In this document: positions 7,055-11,043 of the stretch, piece by piece
Layout of the letters: each line of letters starts with the position of its first letter
Numbering within the stretch: position 1 is the stretch's first letter
Assembly: GCA_900552055.1 (NCBI GenBank)
Contig: URYI01000057.1
Coordinates: 1 to 11,043, forward strand
DNA from: an uncultured Eubacteriales bacterium
GTDB lineage: Bacteria; Bacillota; Clostridia; Christensenellales; QALW01
Reading direction: 5' to 3'
Length of the DNA: 11,043 nt
The notes under the pieces: model-generated
Databases searched by the model: none
Told to the model about the DNA's origin: nothing
What the model saw: only the letters and a program-made list of their open reading frames with translations
Position numbers and translations under genes: made by a program

Positions 7055-7082
7055 AAAGTCCGGCTTTGTCCGGACTTTTAAG
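7055..7082 (+). terminator. Intrinsic terminator after the zinc-ribbon protein gene
   Basis: AAAGTCCGG (7055-7063) pairs with CCGGACTTT (7070-7078) across the loop CTTTGT, and the sequence continues TAAGTTTGG. The stem is strong and GC-rich at its top, the T-run is short. It lies about 90 bp after the stop codon and before the nrdR promoter, so it should end that transcript. Confidence 0.6.
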
Positions 7083-7114
7083 TTTGGGTACATGCCGGCA
7101 GTAATTTAAGCCTC

Positions 7115-7143
7115 TGGACTTTTGCACAAAAATATATTATAAT
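7115..7143 (+). promoter_or_regulatory. Likely promoter of the nrdR-pgeF-recG group
   Basis: A perfect TATAAT (7138-7143) lies 17 bp after TGGACT (7115-7120), a four-of-six -35 match. The start near 7150 would give a leader of about 135 nt before nrdR. The surrounding AAAAATATATTATAATATGG is AT-rich, so a chance match is possible; the alternative at 7218-7245 would give a leader of about 34 nt. Confidence 0.5.
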
Positions 7144-7285
7144 ATGGTTAAAATTAACGCTGCTGCCGATAATCAGGCCGTAATTTTTATATTATGCCGC
7201 GAGCGGAAAAGCATTATTTGATTTTTATAGCGGGCAGAGGATACTGGCCAGCCCCGCCATACAAATAAAGAAAGGGAGTTATATT

Positions 7286-7750
7286 ATGAAATGCACTTAC
7301 TGCGGTTATCCCGAAAGCAAGGTGCTGGACAGCCGGCCCACTGAGGAAGGCACTGTAATCCGCCGCAGGCGCGAATGCATAAAGTGCCAGCGCCGGTTTA
7401 CTACATATGAAAAAGTGGAAACCATGCCCCTGATGGTTATAAAAAGAGATGGACGAAGACAGCTATTTGATATAGAGAAAGTGCGCAGCGGAATTATAAA
7501 AGCGTGTGAAAAATGCAAGGTTTCGGCTAACGATATTGATAAGCTGGTACAGGACATTGAACGCCGGGCAAGCGACAGCCCGGAGCACGAAATAAGCTCT
7601 ATTGACCTTGGGGAAATGATTATGAAGGGACTTTTGGATTTAGATCCTGTGGCATATATCCGCTTTGCTTCTGTTTACAGGGAATTAAACGACCTTAACA
7701 AGCTTATGGACGAAATGAATAAGCTGCTGGGAAAGGAGAAACATGAGTGA
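7286..7750 (+). CDS. nrdR: Transcriptional repressor NrdR
   Basis: NrdR senses ATP/dATP and represses ribonucleotide reductase genes by binding paired NrdR boxes. The 154 residues are the normal length. The zinc finger uses C3, C6, C31 and C34 (MKCTYCG, ECIKC), and the arginine-rich IRRRREC joins it to DNA binding. The ATP-cone domain begins at about residue 49 (LMVIKRDGRRQLFDIEKV) and runs to about 139, including the conserved DPVAYIRFASVYREL. No ribonucleotide reductase gene is in the window, so it must act elsewhere in the genome. The gene ends with an 8-bp overlap onto the next start, and the AAAGGAG for that gene lies within its last codons, so the two are translated together. Confidence 0.97.
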   Translation: MKCTYCGYPESKVLDSRPTEEGTVIRRRRECIKCQRRFTTYEKVETMPLMVIKRDGRRQLFDIEKVRSGIIKACEKCKVSANDIDKLVQDIERRASDSPEHEISSIDLGEMIMKGLLDLDPVAYIRFASVYRELNDLNKLMDEMNKLLGKEKHE

Positions 7751-8543
7751 CAGCTTTTACACTCAGCAGATTAACGGGCTGACTCTGCTTAAATCCCGTC
7801 TGCTGGAGGATATTCCCGGCATTAAGCATGCCTTTTCCTGCCGGACGGGCGGTATAAGCACCGAAGAATGCCAAAGCCTTAACCTTGCCTGGAAACGCAG
7901 GGATTCAGCGGAAAATGTAAAAGAAAATCACCGCCGCTTTGCACTGGCTATGGGAATAAGTCCGGAAAACTTTGTTTTTATTGAGCTGAAGCACAGCGAT
8001 AAGGTAATTGTATTAAACTCACAGGCGCGCAATAACGGCCGCTGGTGGAACAATATTCCCACAGATTACGACGCCATGATAACGCGGGATAAAAACACAG
8101 CGCTTTTAGTGCGCACAGCCGACTGCGGCACGATACTGCTGGCCGACAAAGCCAAAGGGGTCATTGCAGCCGTTCACAGCGGCTGGCGGGGCACGGCAGC
8201 CGGAATAATAATCAATACCATTGAACGCATGCGGACTGAATTTGCTTGCAGGCCGGAAGATATTTTGGCTGCGGCGGGACCTTCTATATGCGCTGAATGC
8301 TTTCTGGCCCATCAGCCGGTATATTCCCAGTTCCCGCAAAAGTATCTTACTTTTTATCCTGACGGACGGGCGGGAGTGGATTTAAGAGGCAAAATAAAGG
8401 AGGATATGCTCTCCTGCGGCCTGCTCAGAGAAAATATAGACTTTTGCTCATTATGCACCTGCGAGCGTCCCGACCTGTTCTTTTCCCACCGCCGCGAGCA
8501 TGGACGCACCGGCATTATGGCGGCCTCAATACAGCTTATATAA
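7743..8543 (+). CDS. pgeF: PgeF/YfiH family (polyphenol oxidase/laccase-domain) protein
   Basis: This 266-residue protein belongs to the YfiH/YlmD/LACC1 family. Members bind zinc and have been assigned purine nucleoside phosphorylase/deaminase activity, and in Escherichia coli PgeF a peptidoglycan-precursor editing role. The likely metal ligands are present: H84 (KHSDKV), C128 (TADCGT) and H145 (VHSGWRG). The N-terminal KHAFSCRTGGIS and LNLAW blocks also fit the family. Several conserved spots differ: the usual Q-V-H-G reads L-K-H-S, the GPsIgpcCYEV motif reads GPSICAECFLA, and the C-terminal tGRM reads TGIM. A cysteine-rich CSLCTC lies at 235-240. It is thus a divergent member whose exact substrate is uncertain. 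It starts with ATG at 7743 inside the end of nrdR, after AAAGGAG, and nrdR-yfiH adjacency is common in Firmicutes. Confidence 0.88.
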   Translation: MSDSFYTQQINGLTLLKSRLLEDIPGIKHAFSCRTGGISTEECQSLNLAWKRRDSAENVKENHRRFALAMGISPENFVFIELKHSDKVIVLNSQARNNGRWWNNIPTDYDAMITRDKNTALLVRTADCGTILLADKAKGVIAAVHSGWRGTAAGIIINTIERMRTEFACRPEDILAAAGPSICAECFLAHQPVYSQFPQKYLTFYPDGRAGVDLRGKIKEDMLSCGLLRENIDFCSLCTCERPDLFFSHRREHGRTGIMAASIQLI

Positions 8544-8588
8544 TTTTATACTCCGTTTTTCCGTGTTACATACAAATGAAGGTAATTT

Positions 8589-10601
8589 ATGCAGCTTTCC
8601 TCCCTTAAAGGGCTGGGGCCCAAGCGGCTTCAAGCCCTGCAAAAAATGAATATAAATTCGCCAGAAGAGCTTATAAAGCTTGCTCCGTCCGATTACATGG
8701 ATATGAGCAGAATTGTAAAAATAGCGGATATGCCTGATAACGGCTATGCGCTTATTTTTGCGCGCATAACCAGCGCGCCTTACTGCGGACGCGCTAAGAC
8801 TGTTTTCAGCGCATGCTCGGATGACAGCGCATGCGCCGATTTAATATGGTTCAACGCCCCCTACATTGCAAAGAACCTTAAAAAGGGGGAAATGTACCGT
8901 ATTTTCGGCCGAGCTTCAAAACGCGGAAAAAAAGTGGTCATTGTCAATCCCAAATTTGAGCATGAAAGCAAAAATTCAATGCATGGGATTATCCCCGTTT
9001 ACCCTATCCCCAAAGGCTCGCAGATAAATCAAAAGGCGCTTAGGAGCGCCATACGGCAGGCGCTGGATGCCCTGGCTAATCAGCCTGAAATTTATCCCGA
9101 ACAATTCAGGCGGAAATTTATGCTGCCTGAAATTAATTACGCATTGGAAAACATTCATTTTCCCCTCTCTTTCACTCAGCTTGCACTGGCTAAGAGACGC
9201 ATGGTATTTGACGAATTAATGCTTATGCTTTCAATAATAAACGAGCATAAACGCTCCCAGGGCCGGCTGCGCGGCGAGATACTGTCAAGTACCCCCGAAC
9301 TGGCAAAGGCTTTTAATTCTTCCCTGCATTTTGAGCTTACCGGCGCGCAAAAGAGATGCATACGGCAAATTGAAGAGGATACCTCCTCCGGCCGGGTAAT
9401 GAACAGGCTGCTCCAGGGGGACGTCGGCTCTGGCAAAACCGCCGTAGCTTTTTATGCGCTGCTCCTGGGCGTATATAACGGCGGGCAAGCGGCATTAATG
9501 GCGCCTACCGAAGTGCTGGCCCGGCAGCATTTTCAGGATTTTACGGCGCAGTTCCCGCAAATCAGCGCCGCTCTGCTCTGCGGCAGTACGAAGAAAAGTG
9601 AAAAGGAAAAAATTAAGGGCGGTCTGAAGGACGGAAGCATTAAAGTTGTGATAGGAACGCACGCAATAATCCAGGAGGATGTGCAGTTTTCGCTGTGCAA
9701 ACTTATTGTTACCGACGAACAGCACCGCTTCGGCGTATCCCACCGCGCTCTGCTGGGCGCCAAAAGCCAGGGGGTGCATACGCTGGTTATGTCGGCCACG
9801 CCCATTCCCCGCACCTTATCGCTGGTGCTTTACAGCGACCTGGATTTTTCAGTGCTGGACGAAATGCCGCCGGGCAGGCAGAAAATCAGCACGCATATAA
9901 TTCCACCCCAAAGAGAAAAGGCCATGTACGAATATATAGCCCAATGCGCCTCCCAGGGAAAGCAAACCTATATCGTATGTCCGGTTATAGAAGAATCAGA
10001 TACCCTTCCTGTAATGTCCGCTGAGGAACTATATCAAAAGCTGGCCTCTGGATATTTAAAGAATGTGCCCATCGGCCTGCTGCACGGCAGAATGTCCTCT
10101 AAAGACAAGAATGCGGTAATAGAAAAGTTTGCTTCAGGCGAAATAAAAGTCTTGGTATCCACTACCGTTATAGAGGTAGGGGTCAACGTCCCCAGCGCAG
10201 TGAATATGGTCATAGAAAATGCCGCCCGCTTTGGTCTTGCTCAGCTGCACCAGTTAAGGGGCCGGGTGGGCAGAGGCAGTGCAAAATCCTATTGCTTCCT
10301 TCTGGATGCGGACGGGCAAAACCCGCGTCTGCAAACCATGATTCAAACCTCAGACGGTTTTGAAATCGCAGAAAAGGATTTAGAGCTGCGGGGGCCGGGC
10401 GAATATTTCGGAACCCGCCAAAGCGGCCTGCCTTCGGCAATGTTTGCAAGCGCCTTTTCCAATAAGGAGCTTTTGGAGCTGGCCAGACAGGCGTATGCCT
10501 TTCTCACCGCGGATAAAGAATACAAATCAGTTTTAGATACGCTTAATATTTTGGCAAAGGAAAAATTGGAGCGGGAAAACGGGCACATAGTATATAATTA
10601 A
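8589..10601 (+). CDS. recG: ATP-dependent DNA helicase RecG
   Basis: RecG is a superfamily 2 translocase that regresses stalled replication forks and processes Holliday junctions and R-loops. The 670 residues are normal for Firmicutes. The N-terminus (LSSLKGLGPKRLQALQKMNI) leads into the OB-fold wedge domain (about 50-125), the part that splits the fork. Helicase motifs are complete: Walker A GDVGSGKT (277-284), APTEVLA (305-311), DEQHRFGV (376-383), SATPIPRTL (402-410), LHGRM (498-502), and STTVIEVGVNVP then QLRGRVGRG (524-535, 555-563). The C-terminal RecG block with DLELRGPGEYFGTRQSG (597-613) is present. The ATG at 8589 has only a modest site (GAAGGT, about 7 nt away), but homology starts right after it. 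It follows pgeF by 45 bp with no terminator between, so it is probably co-transcribed. No convincing terminator follows it. Confidence 0.97.
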   Translation: MQLSSLKGLGPKRLQALQKMNINSPEELIKLAPSDYMDMSRIVKIADMPDNGYALIFARITSAPYCGRAKTVFSACSDDSACADLIWFNAPYIAKNLKKGEMYRIFGRASKRGKKVVIVNPKFEHESKNSMHGIIPVYPIPKGSQINQKALRSAIRQALDALANQPEIYPEQFRRKFMLPEINYALENIHFPLSFTQLALAKRRMVFDELMLMLSIINEHKRSQGRLRGEILSSTPELAKAFNSSLHFELTGAQKRCIRQIEEDTSSGRVMNRLLQGDVGSGKTAVAFYALLLGVYNGGQAALMAPTEVLARQHFQDFTAQFPQISAALLCGSTKKSEKEKIKGGLKDGSIKVVIGTHAIIQEDVQFSLCKLIVTDEQHRFGVSHRALLGAKSQGVHTLVMSATPIPRTLSLVLYSDLDFSVLDEMPPGRQKISTHIIPPQREKAMYEYIAQCASQGKQTYIVCPVIEESDTLPVMSAEELYQKLASGYLKNVPIGLLHGRMSSKDKNAVIEKFASGEIKVLVSTTVIEVGVNVPSAVNMVIENAARFGLAQLHQLRGRVGRGSAKSYCFLLDADGQNPRLQTMIQTSDGFEIAEKDLELRGPGEYFGTRQSGLPSAMFASAFSNKELLELARQAYAFLTADKEYKSVLDTLNILAKEKLERENGHIVYN

Positions 10602-11043
10602 TGTGTTCACGCGCCATTTTAGCGAAATTTTACACTTATTTTCTATCTGATAAAAAGATCAGCATTAGTGTACACTAAGAGACTTGTCAAGGGGGTGCCT
10701 AAAAGAACACATCTAAAAAATAGAGGCTTAAGCCCTTATCCAATACAGCGTTGCTGCATAACTTTTGTCCAGCCTTTTGGGGTCACTTCAATGCGAAGCC
10801 GTTTCCTTGACAGTTTCCCCATTTTGCGCTGTCAGACGGAGGGCTAAAACCGAAAGCGCATACCTGCCGTCAGACAGTTTCACCGCCCGCTTGCAGGCGG
10901 TAAGCGCGCCCTTAAAGAAGTCAAAGGCTTGTGGAAATTTTTGAAATATGATATGCTTAATGAAAACGGCAAATTTATATTCATATTGATATACCCTAAA
11001 TTGACAAGGGCATATACGGTCAGGACAGGGCTGTTTGAGTGTC
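10602..11043. other. 442-bp right edge without a recognised gene; possible edge of an integrated element
   Basis: No known family or RNA was recognised. On the minus strand an open frame of 84 codons runs from the right edge to a TGA at 10788-10790 and ends in NGETVKETASH. A 28-codon frame (10822-10736, starting MGKLSRKRLRIEV) overlaps its end in another frame. On the plus strand a frame is open from about 10850 to the edge, with an ATG in YDMLNENGKF. None of these has a clear ribosome binding site. The region also has a 14-bp palindrome, the short palindrome GGCTTAAGCC (10725-10734) followed on the minus strand by a T-run, and repeated TTGACA/TTGTCAA words. Together this is compatible with noncoding sequence and a partial gene at the end of a mobile element, but that is inference. 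Confidence 0.35.
10665..10690 (-). promoter_or_regulatory. Palindrome TTAGTGTACACTAA beside a consensus -35 box
   Basis: TTAGTGTACACTAA (10665-10678) is a perfect 14-bp palindrome. On the minus strand it follows TTGACA (10690-10685) by 6 bp, the place of a repressor operator in a promoter spacer. A good -10 box is missing at the 17-bp position (TAATGC), so promoter activity is doubtful. The regulator is unknown. Confidence 0.4.

Larger units (their letters stand above)
6966..7285. other. 320-bp intergenic region before nrdR
   Basis: No gene or known RNA was seen. The region holds a terminator hairpin (7055-7082) and a promoter (7115-7143) in the nrdR direction. It also has a weaker promoter candidate, TTGATT (7218-7223) with a 16-bp spacer and GATACT (7240-7245). 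A weak eight-pair stem at 6982-7006 lacks a T-run. The ribosome binding site AAAGGGAG lies a little before the nrdR ATG. Confidence 0.6.

Noticed and set aside
7122..7127. TTGCAC as -35 box for the nrdR promoter
   Set aside because: It lies only about 10 bp before TATAAT, too close; TGGACT at 7115-7120 has a 17-bp spacer.
7120..7150. AT-rich ACAAAAATATATTATAATAT as an NrdR box
   Set aside because: It lacks the symmetric ACAC...GTGT ends of the NrdR box, so autoregulation cannot be claimed.
9495..9814. Overlapping minus-strand open frames opposite recG
   Set aside because: They cover the conserved helicase motifs in antisense and show no protein-like features of their own.
10640..10663. Small stem CTGAT-AAAAAG-ATCAG as the recG terminator
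   Set aside because: The stem is only five base pairs and no T-run follows on the plus strand.
10736..10822. 28-codon minus-strand frame starting MGKLSRKRLRIEV as a separate gene
   Set aside because: It is very short, has no ribosome binding site, and overlaps the longer open frame; it is mentioned only within the right-edge region.
1..11043. CRISPR arrays, tRNA or rRNA genes, toxin-antitoxin or defence cassettes
   Set aside because: Looked for by eye on both strands; no spaced repeats, tRNA-like folds or matching protein families were seen.

Overview
The window looks like a piece of a low-to-mid GC Firmicutes chromosome, most likely a member of the Clostridia. The evidence is: two NrdR/RecG/PgeF-type housekeeping genes in a row plus recG, a ThiI without a rhodanese domain paired with its own cysteine desulfurase, AAAGGAG-type ribosome binding sites before several genes, extended -10 promoters (TGnTATAAT), and frequent ATA isoleucine codons. 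The family or genus cannot be fixed from the sequence alone.

Layout. (1) Positions 1-447 hold the right end of an IS481-like insertion sequence; only the last 144 codons of its transposase are inside the window. (2) Positions 448-664 form a leader with a near-consensus promoter, a 16-bp perfect palindrome, a terminator-like hairpin and a long inverted repeat. They precede a Wzx-like polysaccharide flippase (665-2197) that stands alone, without glycosyltransferases in view. (3) A hairpin at 2180-2216 separates the flippase from a convergent three-gene minus-strand operon. In transcription order this is a small two-helix membrane protein (5107-4586), a NifS/IscS-type cysteine desulfurase (4589-3465) and thiI (3450-2290). 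The cysteine desulfurase supplies persulfide sulfur, and ThiI uses it to make 4-thiouridine in tRNA; the membrane protein is translationally coupled to them and has no known role. (4) A divergent promoter region (5108-5327) carries three copies of the heptamer AACAGAT and also drives a zinc-ribbon, single-pass membrane protein (5328-6965) with an extracytoplasmic beta-rich region. (5) After a 320-bp intergenic region with a terminator and one or two promoters comes a plus-strand group: nrdR (7286-7750), an overlapping pgeF/yfiH-type gene (7743-8543), and recG (8589-10601). These connect deoxyribonucleotide supply, cell-wall or nucleoside housekeeping and replication-fork rescue. (6) The last 442 bp (10602-11043) hold no recognised complete gene. 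They have a perfect 14-bp palindrome beside a consensus -35 box and open frames running off the right edge on both strands, and may be the edge of an integrated element.

Most of the window is ordinary conserved chromosome. I see no CRISPR array, toxin-antitoxin pair, defence cassette or other clear new system. The points most worth a second look are the leader structures ahead of the flippase, the uncharacterised membrane protein tied to the thiolation genes, the shared heptamers in the divergent promoter region, and the unexplained right edge.
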